Positions 29,032 through 39,702 are shown, numbered from the stretch's first letter. The stretch: 57,037 nucleotides of DNA from Symbiodinium natans (GCA_905221605.1 CAJNDS010000487.1:71304-128340), one strand, 5' to 3'. Translations and numbers: made by a program. Notes: generated by a model not told the origin, from the letters alone.

Positions 29032-30341
29032 GAGGACTTCAGGGGCAAGGGGATGTACTGGTGGCCTGTAAAAAAGTTGGGGACGTTGGCTTGGGAGAGC
29101 AGAGAAGGGCGGGCCCTTGTCTAATTGGACGCCGATGAAAAGCTGAGGCACTCGGAGAGTTCCAGTATCTGATGGCGCGGCCCTGAGAATCCTTGATGCG
29201 TGCCTTAGTGTGTGGGCGGCTGGAATCTTTGCTCCAGTAGCCATTTTAGCGGAGACGAGCCCTTAAGTGATTTGAAGGGTTTGGAATTGCGAGTGCAGAT
29301 GTTACTCCTGGAGCTTGTCATTAGCAGCAAGACGATACGATGGATTAGCCCAGAATTGACTTTCCAGCCATCCGCTGATGCCAGGAGGTGGCCGACGTGC
29401 ATGCCACAGGCACCTCGCTTTGGGGATTCGGAGTTTTTAGTCAGTTTAGAGCTCAAAGACTACTTCGAGCAAGTGTAGACAGTCTTCGTTGGTCCACTCT
29501 CTCAGCTCAAATAGCTTCGGATTCCTCTTTGTCGTGTTTCGCTTCGAGCTCCGCTCCTGTAGGAAAATTTTGGAACAGGCAATGTACTACACCGTAGGCA
29601 GATGATTGGGTGAACCGTCAAGATCAGCAGGCTTCCAGCCACGACAGTCGGCGCTGGCTTTTCGCATGGGCGACTCAGCTGAGACCCTTTTGTAAGGCCG
29701 GAAGTGATGCAAGGGTTAAGGGGGGACACTATTTGGGATGTTTTCGGGTGCCCCCCGGTTTGAAGCAGACTCAGGTATGATGTCGCAGACTGATGAGACC
29801 GGCTCCTCTCGATTTCAGGAGATGTCGCACCTCGGCTACGTGAGGCACAGCCATCTCCACGCATATATCCACACAGGATGTAGGCCTTCTTAGCAGCCAT
29901 TAAATCCTACATCGAACCCCGAAGGCCCCAAGGCCCTGAACCTTTGAACCCAGGTTCCTGGAGTTTCAGATGGCCGTCGGAGCCGTCGTGTCTCGGCTGC
30001 ATGGAGTTGTCTGGCCACCTGTCCAGCACGAGTGTGACGGCTCAGACCAGTTCCCGTGTAATGCGCCGAGCTTTGTGGGAGCTGTTGTAGTTATGCACGA
30101 GCTCACACCACCTTGGCAAGCTTACATGTTGATGGCTGTGAGATTTCAGAGTAGTCACACATGTATGTAGCCTCTTGGATTGCTGTCGCGTTGACAGATA
30201 TCCATGGGCCAGTTTCCTGAACTGATCTTGAAGGGTGACTGGATGCACCGCAAGCATTCTCACAGCAAAAACAGCACTTTCCCGCAAAAACGCACAACTT
30301 CGGCTGTCGTTGCCTTAGGCGCGTCCTAGAGGACCGTCCAA
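29032..30341. other. Unassigned
   Basis: Open frames overlap (29212-29478 +, 29502-29900 -, 29970-30170 +). None has persuasive splice borders. Confidence 0.35.
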
Positions 30342-30524
30342 GTGACAGGAACAGCTGACATCAACTTCATGACACAACACCCCAAGCAGCTTCTCTGCTT
30401 CAGATGCTCTGGCAGTCACTTGCCTCGTCGACGAGGCCTAGTCTACAGAGTAGATCTCCGGAGAAGTGCGGTTGTCCCAATGCTGTTCGAGCACCCGAAC
30501 AGCTACCTAGACCGCTTCAACTGA
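30342..30524 (+). CDS. Probable terminal exon
   Basis: The frame ends CSGSHLPRRRGLVYRVDLRR, then SAVVPMLFEHPNSYLDRFN and a TGA at 30522. The last 35 residues look like a folded C-terminus. The 5' edge is unknown. Confidence 0.45.
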   Translation: MTGTADINFMTQHPKQLLCFRCSGSHLPRRRGLVYRVDLRRSAVVPMLFEHPNSYLDRFN

Positions 30525-31500
30525 CTGTCTCCTTCCTCGTCTCTGTTTTGCTCCATGTTCGGACGCTTTGGGGGCTGTTTCTCACGGCTGCCTGCCTTGC
30601 TGTTTCTTCTGCATCTTGTCCCTTTGACCGTCTGAGGCTTTCCTCACAGCTGAGGGCAAAGCCGCTCAGATCCTGCCACATCTGAAGCGCCCCTTGCCGG
30701 ATACATCATTAGCCTCGCACTTCTTGCAGAGACGAGCAGTGGGAGCGCTTCAGTTTGCCCAAGTCTGATACAGATCCACCCGAAGAGTCCAAGTAGCTAA
30801 CATGGAGGAGGCAGCGAATGGCATCAGTGCGTTTGACAACCGCCCGTGAAACAGATTGAGCTGAATCTGCAGTACCCCTGTGCGCTTGGCCCATCCCATG
30901 CAAAGCCTTCTCTAAAATGACGAGCGGCTATGATGAACGGTGTCGTCTTCACCGAGGTCTCTTTAGTCTACTGACGGCGGTCTTGAAGGGCAAGGCCTGT
31001 GACTTTGAATGGCTGTAGAATCTGGTGTCGGATGGGTGCTGAGCATGCCACATGCCTGTCTGGCCCAGGACAAGTTGAAGAAGTGAGATGGGCCGCTCCT
31101 TAGATTGGGACAGCCGTGCAAGTACATATCTGCAGAGATTCAACTCTGCCCCTGCACCATGCCATCCTGGCCATGTGCCTCGAGGAAGGAGGATGTTTTT
31201 TTTTCTGATTTTCTGAATGCGGGTCCCTGTTTGCACCTCTTACACCGATAAAGTCAGGTCTTTGACAACCAAGGGGCCCTTTGTAATTTAAAAAGAACAC
31301 CCTCCATCTGTAGATTGCTCTGCCCTGGGGCCGAAGGCCATTCTGGTAGAGCAATCGTTTTATGCGTGGAGCTGCGTCCAAGACAGCTTCGTGCTGATTG
31401 CTTAAATCCACTGCTCAAGGCATGGAGAACAGCTTTGCCAGCTTCACGGCTCATCACGAGGGTGGAAGCCGTAGACCTTGGATTTCGTGTGCCTTTTTGT
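30525..31500. other. Unassigned
   Basis: Several frames on both strands; a T run at 31196-31203. Nothing supported. Confidence 0.35.
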
Positions 31501-31501
31501 G

Positions 31502-31588
31502 ATGGCAGGCTACAACCAAGAGGGCTATCTGCCCGGCGAGGCCCGCGCGCGCATTGCTTTTCATGGCACTCAAACCGGATCTCCTTGA
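31502..31588 (+). CDS. Short exon or start (AGYNQEGYLPGEARARI)
   Basis: The frame reads MAGYNQEGYLPGEARARIAF, then HGTQTGSP and a TGA. It can be read as an ATG start or as an exon after the AG of GATGGCAG. Good composition, unrecognised. Confidence 0.4.
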   Translation: MAGYNQEGYLPGEARARIAFHGTQTGSP

Positions 31589-32771
31589 GATGAATGATGC
31601 CATTCAAGTAAAGGTTCCTGGGGGAGCGTTCTGTGTCCAAAAGAGCCTGGCCAACAACAACTCAGGCTGTGTTGTCTTCTCGTTCGTTGCTTCGTTGCTT
31701 CGTTCCGAGTTGCTCGCCAGGCCGCCGCTCGCGCTCGAGTGCGCAGAGCTCGGAGCATGGGTCCTGGATTGCAGAGCCTGGTCAGTGCTTCACTTTTCGG
31801 GGTACCCTAACGTGGACTTCTGCGAAAAGCATGAAGTACTGGGCTGGAGCGTCCATGAGAATCCGTGCCTTGCCTCTGCGTGATGCAGACATGAATTGAA
31901 TGCCCAAGAACACGGAGAAGTCCCTTTCCAGCCCTTCCGCCATGACCTGGAACCCAGACAAACTCTGTGCGGAGGCATGGAAGTTGCCGAAGGCTCAGCC
32001 AAAGTTTCGGACCAGCTCACTTCTTGTGGCTTTCGGCACGTCCGTGTCAGAAGAATTACCTTGACAGCTCTGATGACCCGAAAGATCCCTAAGCCTAAAA
32101 CACCCAATAGGCCCGAAAATGGAGTTATCCCAACAGTGCCCTCATTGTACGGCCTCCCTTGGGCCAAGGCTAAGCGGCTTCGAGAAGAGGCCCAGGCCGG
32201 AATTTTTTTTTCAGACTTCGCCTTTTCTCCCCTGTTGGGGGGTTGAATGAGGGACGAGACTCGTAAAAAGAGTCTGGAAGACTCTGACATAAGCAGCTGG
32301 GTGTGGTTTTTCTGTCCCTCCTTGACATTCTTGGTTGATTTCCGTGCTTCCTTCTCGCTGTGTATGGTAAAGTGGCACACGGGCAGAGAGACAAAAGCAA
32401 GCATCCTCATGTTGCTCAACCTGCCAGAAATGTTAACTCTCTCAGAAGACTTCCATCCTTCGGCACACCGGCCCGGTATCTCGCAAGGTTGTTTGGTGGC
32501 CCGGCCCAAGCAGTCAGCAATGTTTCTGTAGCTCTCTAAACCAAACCCAAAACCTAAGCTCCTTAAACTCTACAACCTCCACATTTGATGCCCAAGGCGG
32601 CGGCCAAGGAGGCCGAAAGGGCAAGCTTGTCCTCAGCCATGGAGGCTGGACAAGCAGAGCCTTGCGGTGGGCAGATCATACAGACCACTCACTCTGGGTC
32701 TACCGGGTCTATTCCAAACCTTGAGAACTTGCAAAATCCAGTTCAAATGTCTGTGGAATTGAGGTCGGGCT
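31589..32771. other. Unassigned, competing long frames
   Basis: A 239-codon - frame (31790-32509) and a 116-codon + frame (31896-32246) overlap. Neither has a convincing composition or motif. A + piece at 32588-32700 (PKAAAKEAERASLSSAMEAG) is weakly exon-like. Confidence 0.3.
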
Positions 32772-32972
32772 TTGGGCGGTAAACCCGGCAACATCCCGCT
32801 GAAAGGCTTTGCTAGTGCTTGCTGGGAGCATAACATGTTTGGCCTCAGCCTGAGAGGCTCACCGCCGCCGCGCCGCCCAGCGGGCTGCATCGGAGCAGCG
32901 TGCATTGCGGTCGGCGCAACGCCAGGAGGGTCTCTAATCGAAGTTTCCATGAATAATATTGTTTGTGATTAA
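32772..32972 (+). CDS. Candidate exon
   Basis: The frame reads GKPGNIPLKGFASACWEHNM, then a Pro/Arg linker and CIGAACIAVGATPGGSLIEV. A short hydrophobic end. Unrecognised. Confidence 0.3.
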   Translation: MGGKPGNIPLKGFASACWEHNMFGLSLRGSPPPRRPAGCIGAACIAVGATPGGSLIEVSMNNIVCD

Positions 32973-33260
32973 CAGATGGATTGGAGTCCCGCGACTTCTG
33001 CTTCTGGCTCGACTTCTTCTCATTATTCTTCTAGCCCTACCCCCAACTTCGGCCGAGGCCAGAAAGGCGTCTTTCGATCATGTTTTGAGACCTCTCACAT
33101 CGAGTGCGCGTGCTCGACAGCAAACACCGTCCCCATACAGGATGATCATCACGGCTTCCTAGCAGGAAAAGCTGTGGGCTGTAGGCGAGACAAGGGGCGA
33201 AAAGTCCTTGAAGCGCCCTAGGCCGGCACGTGACCTTTCTGACGTACACAACTCTTTTGC

Positions 33261-33464
33261 ATGTCTGAGTCACTATATCTACTTCCAAGGATCCAAGGGC
33301 GCATGATGCGAAAAAAGGGGGCAGCTCCAGGAAACCCCGCGATGAGAGCAAAGCAACTCGACAGGCCGTTAGGCTTTGACACTTTTGTCGACTTCAGGTC
33401 CTGCCCGAAGCCAAAAACGCGGACTCCCATTATCGCAACCATGAAGGAAAGAAGGCAAAAATAG
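33261..33464 (+). CDS. Candidate basic exon
   Basis: The ATG frame reads MSESLYLLPRIQGRMMRKKG, then GFDTFVDFRSCPKPKTRTPI, ending KERRQK. It is upstream of a clear coiled-coil exon on the same strand. A 128-codon antisense frame overlaps. Confidence 0.3.
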   Translation: MSESLYLLPRIQGRMMRKKGAAPGNPAMRAKQLDRPLGFDTFVDFRSCPKPKTRTPIIATMKERRQK

Positions 33465-33528
33465 GGCCCAGACGGAGTCGAGACTTCACAGAGAAGGGAA
33501 GAGTCTTTTTTCCCCTCTCCGCTTCCAG

Positions 33529-33618
33529 GAGGAGGAGCTCCAGAGGCTCCAGGAGCGGCGCTCTCTGGAGCAGCGCGCTCTCGGCCTCCGGCCGGGGGTC
33601 TCACGGGATCCGAATTGA
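33529..33618 (+). CDS. Coiled-coil exon
   Basis: A textbook acceptor (TTTTTTCCCCTCTCCGCTTCCAG) precedes EEELQRLQERRSLEQRALGL, then RPGVSRDPN and TGA. The Glu/Leu/Gln/Arg heptads indicate a coiled coil. Confidence 0.5.
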   Translation, partial: EEELQRLQERRSLEQRALGLRPGVSRDPN

Positions 33619-33887
33619 GAGAATCAAGTTTGGCACTTTGTCGGCTTGTAGTTGCTAATACAGAGTGAAGATCAAGAGCAATAACGGTAGCAGCAAGAAT
33701 GGCGCATCTGCATGGCTGTCAGACATTTCGTTGTTTTGAGAATTTCTGGAGCACCGCCACCCCTTCTGAGGTACGCGAAGAGCGCGAGCCGGCGCGTCGA
33801 AAGCGAACGATGCCGCCGCCAGGATAGGGAAGAACCCTCAAACCCAAGCTGGCTCTTGTGGAAGCAGCTGAGACCCATGGCTGACAG

Positions 33888-33965
33888 GAGCTGGCAAGAG
33901 AGGTGCTACTCAATCTGCATGTGGGGAGCCCGGACGACATGAAGCGCATTGATAATGACTCATGA
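33888..33965 (+). CDS. Probable terminal exon
   Basis: After GGCTGACAG the frame reads ELAREVLLNLHVGSPDDMKR, then IDNDS and TGA at 33963. Helical, acidic end. Unrecognised. Confidence 0.5.
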   Translation, partial: ELAREVLLNLHVGSPDDMKRIDNDS

Positions 33966-34283
33966 CTAACATTTGAAGCTAGGCTGATACTCGGGCTTGA
34001 TCTGGATGCCGTTCAATTTGCAAATGGATAAGGCCGAGCAAACGGCTCGACGCGAGGCTTCGGGGGGAGAAGCCTAAAGTCAGAGCTTGTGTGGATCGTG
34101 CGTCAGTGCAAGCCCTATATGCCTCATTTGCGCGTGAGTAGACAAAGAGACACAAAGCTGGCGTGCACTGTGCACTCGTGATCCGTGACACTCTGCAAGC
34201 GCAGTGCCGTCGCGGCTCGGATGATGCTCATGATGACTGCGTGCCGGGTGGTCCCGACCGTAGCGCTCTCCAAATCATAGGCT

Positions 34284-34355
34284 GCATCCTGCAATGCATC
34301 CTGCAATGCATCCTGCAATGCATCCTGCAATGCATCCTGCAATGCATCCTGCAAT
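34284..34355 (+). repeat. Perfect 12 bp repeat, six copies
   Basis: GCATCCTGCAAT is repeated six times without change. The unit is a multiple of three, so both strands keep open frames (CILQ on +, LQDA on -). It sits in a 114-codon + frame, but coding use is not shown. Confidence 0.95.
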
Positions 34356-34523
34356 ATTCAGTGGCAGAGTTTCAGTCCGCTAGCTGCCTCGAAAGATGGC
34401 CATCCACAAGGGTTTGTTGGGCACAAAGATCTCCTTGCACTCAGGCCATACGAGATCCCTCCGTTCTTGCTCTGAGTCAACACAGAGCTGGTGGTTCTAA
34501 GAGGTAGATCCTTCCCTGAAGCA

Positions 34524-34614
34524 CCCTAAACCCTAAACCCTAAACCCTAAACCCTAAACCCTAAACCCTAAACCCTAAACCCTAAACCCTAAACCCTAAA
34601 CCCTAAACCCTAAA
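34524..34614 (+). repeat. Interstitial telomere array (CCCTAAA)13
   Basis: Thirteen perfect units, the longest array here, followed by GCCAGG (compare AAGCCAC after the arrays at 16084 and 17967). Confidence 0.98.
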
Positions 34615-34809
34615 GCCAGGCAGCCCAACAGAAAGGCGGTGAGTTGGCGCAGAAGTGCAAGGCGAGCATTGGTCACTTCGTGTCAGGGGTTCTGTTTCTG
34701 AGCCCTCGTTCTGGGTAGTGGCAGCAGTATCTTGTTGTGGGCTAGTCTGGGGTTTTGAGGTTGGCTGAATCCGATGTCTAGCTAAGAGACTGCCGCACTC
34801 CAGCTGGCA

Positions 34810-35034
34810 TTGCATTCTTGCGAAATTGGCAGGACTCCGACTTCTCTCACTGCCAGCCTGTTGTGGAAAGCCGCTGGCGAAAGCGCGTGGCTCAGAGCGC
34901 TACTCGCTACTAGTAGCAGCCTGTCACGCATGTCGCTGGCTCACGCGATTGTCGTAGCCCCGGCTCCTGCTGATAGGAAGCGGAGGGCCTATTCCGAGCC
35001 GCCGGAAAGGGAGTCCAGCGTGATCCTCGGTTAG
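34810..35034 (+). CDS. Candidate coding stretch
   Basis: The frame includes LRALLATSSSLSRMSLAHAI, then VVAPAPADRKRRAYSEPPER and ends SSVILG. Possibly a terminal exon with a disordered basic tail. Confidence 0.35.
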   Translation: MHSCEIGRTPTSLTASLLWKAAGESAWLRALLATSSSLSRMSLAHAIVVAPAPADRKRRAYSEPPERESSVILG

Positions 35035-35223
35035 CTTTATGAAATGCAGGGTGCTCTTCGAGATGTTTGTGGGTTTGCATGTGCCGGCAACAGCAAGTGA
35101 TCTTGTTATAGTCTTGCTTACTGGCCCAATTCAAGACTCGTAGCTCTTGTTACATTTGCTCGATGTTGCTAGGAGGGAGCTTCGAATGTGTGCTGCGGTC
35201 GTGGAGGGCAGGGAGTTTTGCAG

Positions 35224-35330
35224 CAGCAGCTTCGTGCAGTGTTGTTTGCACGAGCTACGATTGAGGATGACTCGGCGAGTTTAGTCACATCTTTTTCTCT
35301 CGAAACCTTAGCTTTGGAACTTCCACAAAA
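35224..35330 (+). CDS. Exon 1 of a small in-phase pair
   Basis: After GGGAGTTTTGCAG the frame reads QQLRAVLFARATIEDDSASL, then VTSFSLETLALELPQ and two bases, then a GTATAG donor. Joining to the exon at 35403 keeps the frame. Confidence 0.5.
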
Positions 35331-35402
35331 GTATAGCATCGGAAGGATGGGGACTGCCACAGTTCACATCGATTGCCCCCATACTGTTGTTGCTTGTGGC
35401 AG

Positions 35403-35467
35403 GCTTGCGTTTGCCACCAATTGCTTGAGGCGCTGGTCTCAGTGTTGCAACAATTACATGAACATGG
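35403..35467 (+). CDS. Exon 2 of the pair
   Basis: After GTTGTTGCTTGTGGCAG the phase-consistent reading is LAFATNCLRRWSQCCNNYMN. The intron (72 bp) is itself stop-free in frame, so retention is possible. In another frame this exon gives QLLEALVSVLQQLHEHG. A GTACTC donor ends it. Confidence 0.4.
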
Positions 35468-35594
35468 GTACTCTTGGCTGCAGAGCACTTGAAGGCATCG
35501 TAGCTGGGCGAAGCAGTCCACACTACTCACAGACAGCCCAATAGCGCGGCAGGGTTTATACGTTTCACGAGCTTCAGGGTTTGCTCTGTTGCAG

Positions 35595-35741
35595 GCTGTC
35601 TTCCGTGCCGTCGCGCAGCGAGTTGATGTCTCACAAAATGTACACATAAGACTCTTGAAGATGGTATCTTGTGCCAAAGGCCAAGATCCTCTCTCAGCAC
35701 AGTTGCATTGCAGCGCTTTGCACCGCAAGGGCTGTAGCTAG
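35595..35741 (+). CDS. Candidate following exon
   Basis: After TTTGCTCTGTTGCAG an open frame reads AVFRAVAQRVDVSQNVHIRL, then LKMVSCAKGQDPLSAQLHCS, to a TAG. The phase does not match exon 2 as drawn, so either border may be wrong. Confidence 0.4.
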   Translation, partial: AVFRAVAQRVDVSQNVHIRLLKMVSCAKGQDPLSAQLHCSALHRKGCS

Positions 35742-35804
35742 TATAAATAGTATAAATATTATTACTATCATTTGCGAACTCAGCAGTCGTGAGTCGTAAC
35801 CAGA

Positions 35805-36104
35805 ATGCTGACAGGTTTAGGAATGTTCTGCGTGCACGCCCTTATTGCCCTGAAGCGTCAGGAAAGGGGGAAGTATGCGTGTCAGAGCGGGCCTCCGAGA
35901 ATGGCACGGACCCTGCATTCATCCTGTGTCTGGTCGCGCCAGCTCTACGTTGAAGTGATATTGAGTCTGCGACATTTCACAGAGGTTCTTCGCTCGTTTT
36001 GGCCCCCAAGTCTGTTCCCTCCTGAAGGGAGGGGAAGGACAAGAGCCATAGCTCAACAGCCTTACCCTACTGCATTTGCACAGAAGCTGCTGAGCACTTC
36101 CTAG
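35805..36104 (+). CDS. Candidate coding stretch
   Basis: The 99-codon frame contains LYVEVILSLRHFTEVLRSFW, then PPSLFPPEGRGRTRAIAQQP and ends FAQKLLSTS. The second half is the more convincing. Confidence 0.35.
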   Translation: MLTGLGMFCVHALIALKRQERGKYACQSGPPRMARTLHSSCVWSRQLYVEVILSLRHFTEVLRSFWPPSLFPPEGRGRTRAIAQQPYPTAFAQKLLSTS

Positions 36105-36289
36105 CTTACAGGCCATTGAGAAGCTACGTAAGCCCTTCCTAAGCCATTGAAGTGCGACTTAAGCTAGCTTGCCGCGTGGCGTTCGATGGGCATACCTGGG
36201 CTGGCCAGGCCTCGGGGCACGACATGCCTCGTGTGTCAGAGGCTTCTCATATGGTTCCAGACACTGTCCGAAACCTGACCCCCACTATG

Positions 36290-36545
36290 CACTTCTTCGT
36301 AGAGCCAGCCCTGCAGGCTTCAAGGGGCTGTCGCGGTTCGCTCGTGATGCAAGGATTGTCCCGCCTGAGACCAAGCCTCTGCTTGACAGCTCGCAAGTGG
36401 CTTTCAAAACTGTGGGTGAGAAAGTCACTGCAGCGAGTACGACTCTTCCAGACGCCGCAACTGCTCGTATCTACCATCAGGCACAGGCCTGTGGCCAACA
36501 CGGCCAAGCAATGCCTGGCTTCATGAGGAGCCAAGTGAGCCAAGT
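36290..36545 (+). CDS. Candidate exon
   Basis: The frame reads GFKGLSRFARDARIVPPETK, then PLLDSSQVAFKTVGEKVTAA and STTLPDAATARIYHQAQACG. Soluble and Ala/Thr-rich. The rival frame (from 36152) is Arg/Leu-rich and less natural. Confidence 0.45.
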
Positions 36546-36581
36546 GCCGTCTTGTCTGGGCCCCCCCCAAAAACCCTGAAG

Positions 36582-36626
36582 CCCTAAAGTCCCTAAAGTC
36601 CCTAAAGTCCCTAAAGTCCCTAAAGT
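36582..36626 (+). repeat. Five copies of CCCTAAAGT
   Basis: A perfect 9-mer array that looks like a CCCTAAA unit expanded by GT. Confidence 0.95.
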
Positions 36627-36961
36627 GGCCCTAAAGACTAGGGAGTCGGAGCTCAAATGACAGGATGATCGACCTCGCCGCAGCCCCAACAGGCAGGGTG
36701 TTGCTTGCACGTGGGAGCAGTACTGCCGTGTATGGCTCGGCTGGACGTCGGGCGTCGTAGTTTTTGGAGAGTAGCCTTTTGGTTTTGCATGGTTTTGGGC
36801 AGCAAGTAGGGCGGGCGGCCCCAGGATCTTGAGGGTACAGGGAACATTGGTAGTAGTGAACTAACTTCTATGAGAGCAGCTGGTACACATAGATTGAAAG
36901 CATCACCGAGTGGTGCCTGGATGGCGTGGACGTATGACAGCATCCTCTGTTTCTCCGACAG

Positions 36962-37129
36962 AGACCACAAGGATGTGGAGTCCCGACGCTCAGCAAGAAG
37001 AGCAAAGACACGAAGGAGGTTGATAAAAACAAAAACGAAACACGACATGCAGTCAAAAGCCAATGCTTCTACCGGGAGACACGCCAGTGCAGGAACAGAG
37101 AATCGGCTTTCAACATTAAGGACGCAGAC
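36962..37129 (+). CDS. Lys-rich internal exon with consensus borders
   Basis: Acceptor CTCTGTTTCTCCGACAG and donor GTAAGTG enclose exactly 56 codons: RPQGCGVPTLSKKSKDTKEV, DKNKNETRHAVKSQCFYRET, RQCRNRESAFNIKDAD. A competing frame is very Arg-rich. Phase 0 at both ends supports the chosen frame. Confidence 0.6.
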
Positions 37130-37863
37130 GTAAGTGCCGAAAGTTAAATGTCAGTGGCAAGAATGCGGCAGTGCTGGCCCATACAAGGAAGAAGGAGGGT
37201 GTTCATCAGATTAGTTCTCTGGCAGGCGCTGGAAGGGCGTGTTAAAGCCTTGGAAACCATCAAAACTCCCGAACGATCCTTCCGCAGGTCTTCCGGAAGG
37301 TACCCCTTGCCGCCGATGGCGCCACCAAAGATGTGGCGCAGCATGAGTTTCACAGCGGCACGGCTGAAGACGGGAGCTTCGCAAGATAAGGGCTCTAATA
37401 CTCTGTACTAGCTAGGTTCTTTTCTACCTGTGCAGCGCACGACATCGACGACATCTGCACAGCCCCGTGTCTTCGATAAAATGCAGGGCATTGTGGCATG
37501 CTTTTTGTCTCCCGAGGCTGCTCCCCGTGAGCCACGTCCAGCCTCGCGGTTGGGCCAGGCGCTTTTTTCATAGACTCACACGACTCACCAAAATTTCGTT
37601 CTCTCCTCACTTTTCTCAGCAGGCTGCGGACTTCGGACCATCGTTTCCTGCGCCTGGCACCGGCAAGGTTCCGTCGGTTTGTGCCAGTGCCAGGTAGCAT
37701 TGAGCGGAGACATGGAAGGTGCGGCTGTATGTGGCGCTGGCAGCAGGGCTGGTTGCAGACCTCCAAGTGGAGCTCGGTGAGAGGACGAAAGACCAGGCGT
37801 GTTTTTGTCTCGCCTGCCTGGCTGTGTGCCTCCAACATGTCCAACATGTCCGTGTCGTGTCAG
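37130..37863. other. Unassigned
   Basis: A + frame (37148-37411) and a - frame (37144-37353, reading LMLRHIFGGAIGGKGYLPED) both look plausible at 37.15-37.4 kb and exclude each other. Left open. Confidence 0.3.
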
Positions 37864-37962
37864 GTGACGCTGGGCTGCGAGCTCTTTCGCGCCGCAGGGG
37901 CCGGCGACGTCGCTCTGGTGCGGGATTTGCTGGAGGAGGGCGCCGACCCGCTGCTGCGCCAC
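37864..37962 (+). CDS. Ankyrin-repeat exon
   Basis: After GTCGTGTCAG the frame reads VTLGCELFRAAGAGDVALVR, then DLLEEGADPLLRH. This matches the ankyrin consensus (L-xx-AAxxGDxxxVxxLLxxGADP). Ankyrin repeats bind protein partners; none is known here. The 3' edge is uncertain, with a GC at 37963 fitting phase 0. Confidence 0.7.
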
Positions 37963-38046
37963 GCTGGCGGGCAGCGGCGCCCTCAAGCACCATTGCCACT
38001 GTCAAATGCATTCGAGATATCCAGTAGATCCGCATATCCTCTGCAG

Positions 38047-38079
38047 AGGCTGCCCCTGCACGTGGCGCACGGGGCACCT
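38047..38079 (+). CDS. Possible next ankyrin exon
   Basis: After TCCTCTGCAG the frame reads RLPLHVAHGAP, resembling the PLHxA start of an ankyrin repeat, before a GTGGCC donor. Very short; phase fits the previous exon. Confidence 0.4.
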
Positions 38080-38469
38080 GTGGCCCGTGGCCCAGCAAGC
38101 CAGGGCCAGTCCAAAATCTCTACACGGCAGGCATTGCCCTTCAAGTAAGATCCCAGGTGCGGGAGCTGATGCTGGCCTGCCCAGTGGCAGCCTCCGTGAG
38201 GCCCGGGCGGACAGTTGGGGAAAAGTTGGGCGCGCGCGAGACATCGCGAGACAACAGGTGCTTTGCGGGCCGGACGCCGGCGGAAAGCTTGTTGAAGGGT
38301 GGTGCCGAGGCTCCTTGCCTTGATCGTTCATGCAATCTCGCTTCTTGGCAAAAATAGCCGAAAGTACACACTACGGCGTAGGGCGCACAGTAGACGACAT
38401 CAATTATACAATGTGGACTTCCGATTGGCTGGGGAGGGAAGGGGCAGAGGCACTGAAGTCCACATATCC

Positions 38470-38597
38470 CGGTTCCTTGATGCAGGCAGAGTCACTGCTC
38501 TTGGTGCTGGGCTCGCTGGAGGCCCTCGAAGCCTGCTTGCAACCGCAAGCTGGGAAGAGCCTGCTGGGCCTCCTGGAGCCCCGTTTGGCCAGGGAGG
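38470..38597 (+). CDS. Leu-rich helical exon
   Basis: The frame reads LMQAESLLLVLGSLEALEAC, then LQPQAGKSLLGLLEPRLARE, and meets a GTGCCC donor. The surrounding DNA has several open frames on both strands; this one has the best helix pattern. Confidence 0.45.
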
Positions 38598-39009
38598 TGC
38601 CCCATGGTTTGCGCTTGCATGGGGGAGGGAGGGGTGTAGGGCAGTGTAGGGTGGCGAGTGTGGGCGGGGGGGTCGCATCCGTGAAGCGGCAGGTGCTGGC
38701 GAAAGCATGTGGCCCTGCAAGAACCCGAGCAAGCACATGGCATTGGCAGCAGTGACTAGAACCAGGGCAACGCAGCTCACGCCACAACAGCTACAGGTGA
38801 GTTGCGTAGTGTGAGGTGTCTGGCTGCTGCACGGTGCAAGAGGCATCGACACTGCTGACCGAGATGGCTGAGGCCAGAGGGACGGGAGCGGGCGTCGCGC
38901 GTGGCGAGCCAGCAGCAGTAGCAGGAGGAGGAGTCAGCGGTGGGGCACGGCAGTCACAGCCGTAGCAACAAGATGGTCAGCCCAACTTAAGAAGCCCACG
39001 GACCTTTAT

Positions 39010-39140
39010 TGCTCGCCTTTTGCGTTCCTTGAACCAGGGCCGAGCCTCCTTCTGGAAGCTGAAGCAGCTTTGGCACCGCTTGCCAAAGGGCCTGGAGATC
39101 CTGGTGCTGAGGCATTTGCTCTTCGAGGTCCGCGTCGAGT
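39010..39140 (+). CDS. Basic-Leu helical exon
   Basis: The frame reads LLRSLNQGRASFWKLKQLWH, then RLPKGLEILVLRHLLFEVRV. Rival frames overlap (an Ala/Pro-rich + frame and a - frame). Part of the 37.8-40.7 kb gene by position. Confidence 0.4.
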
Positions 39141-39394
39141 CCGTTGTAGCTCAGCGGAATGCTGCAGTGTGCGAACCCCAAAACACCCATCACAAGCGCG
39201 ACAGCAGAGAGCTTCGCAGGGGCCGGCATCTCCAGACACGGCTCATCGGCTACAGCTAGTGGTGGAGAAGCTTGTGGCCCGACTTTGTCAAGACTGCTTG
39301 GAGGCAGGATCACGATCGCGTCGGCATTAGTGTGAGCTTGTGCTCCGGCTGATCCAAAGCTGGCTTTGATTTTCTGGTTATTTCAAGCTTCAAG

Positions 39395-39525
39395 GCTTCT
39401 GTGGAAGTGGCTGCCAGGAGGGCGCCTTGCAGAGCGTGTCGGAGATCAAGCAGGAGCCCAGCTGCCAAGAACTCCTCCGTGGCCTCATGCAGGCGAAGCG
39501 CTGCGCAGAATTACTGTTACGCGCT
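39395..39525 (+). CDS. Exon before the 45 bp intron
   Basis: After CTTCAAG the frame reads FCGSGCQEGALQSVSEIKQE, then PSCQELLRGLMQAKRCAELL and LRA, in phase 0 to a GTATGA donor. Upstream edge could instead be the AG at 39416-39417. Confidence 0.55.
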
Positions 39526-39570
39526 GTATGAATATATTGTATGACCCCTTCTCGAGCCTTTTGCAACCAG

Positions 39571-39702
39571 GTGCTGGCGTTTCAGCAGAGGCCCCAAGAG
39601 CACACCAGCTGCGCCCAGCGGGCGGTGGACCTGGCACTTCGGATGAACGACCTGGAGCCCACTGCCTTCTCCACCTTCCTGAAGCGACTTAGGGGCAGAT
39701 GA
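39571..39702 (+). CDS. Probable terminal exon
   Basis: After CCTTTTGCAACCAG the frame reads VLAFQQRPQEHTSCAQRAVD, then LALRMNDLEPTAFSTFLKRL and RGR, TGA at 39700-39702. Phase 0 fits the exon ending at 39525, giving a 45 bp intron. Confidence 0.6.
   Translation: MLAFQQRPQEHTSCAQRAVDLALRMNDLEPTAFSTFLKRLRGR

Noticed and set aside
31790-32509. 239-codon ORF on the - strand
   Set aside because: Among the longest in the window, but composition is unstructured, no splice or motif support, and it overlaps several + frames.
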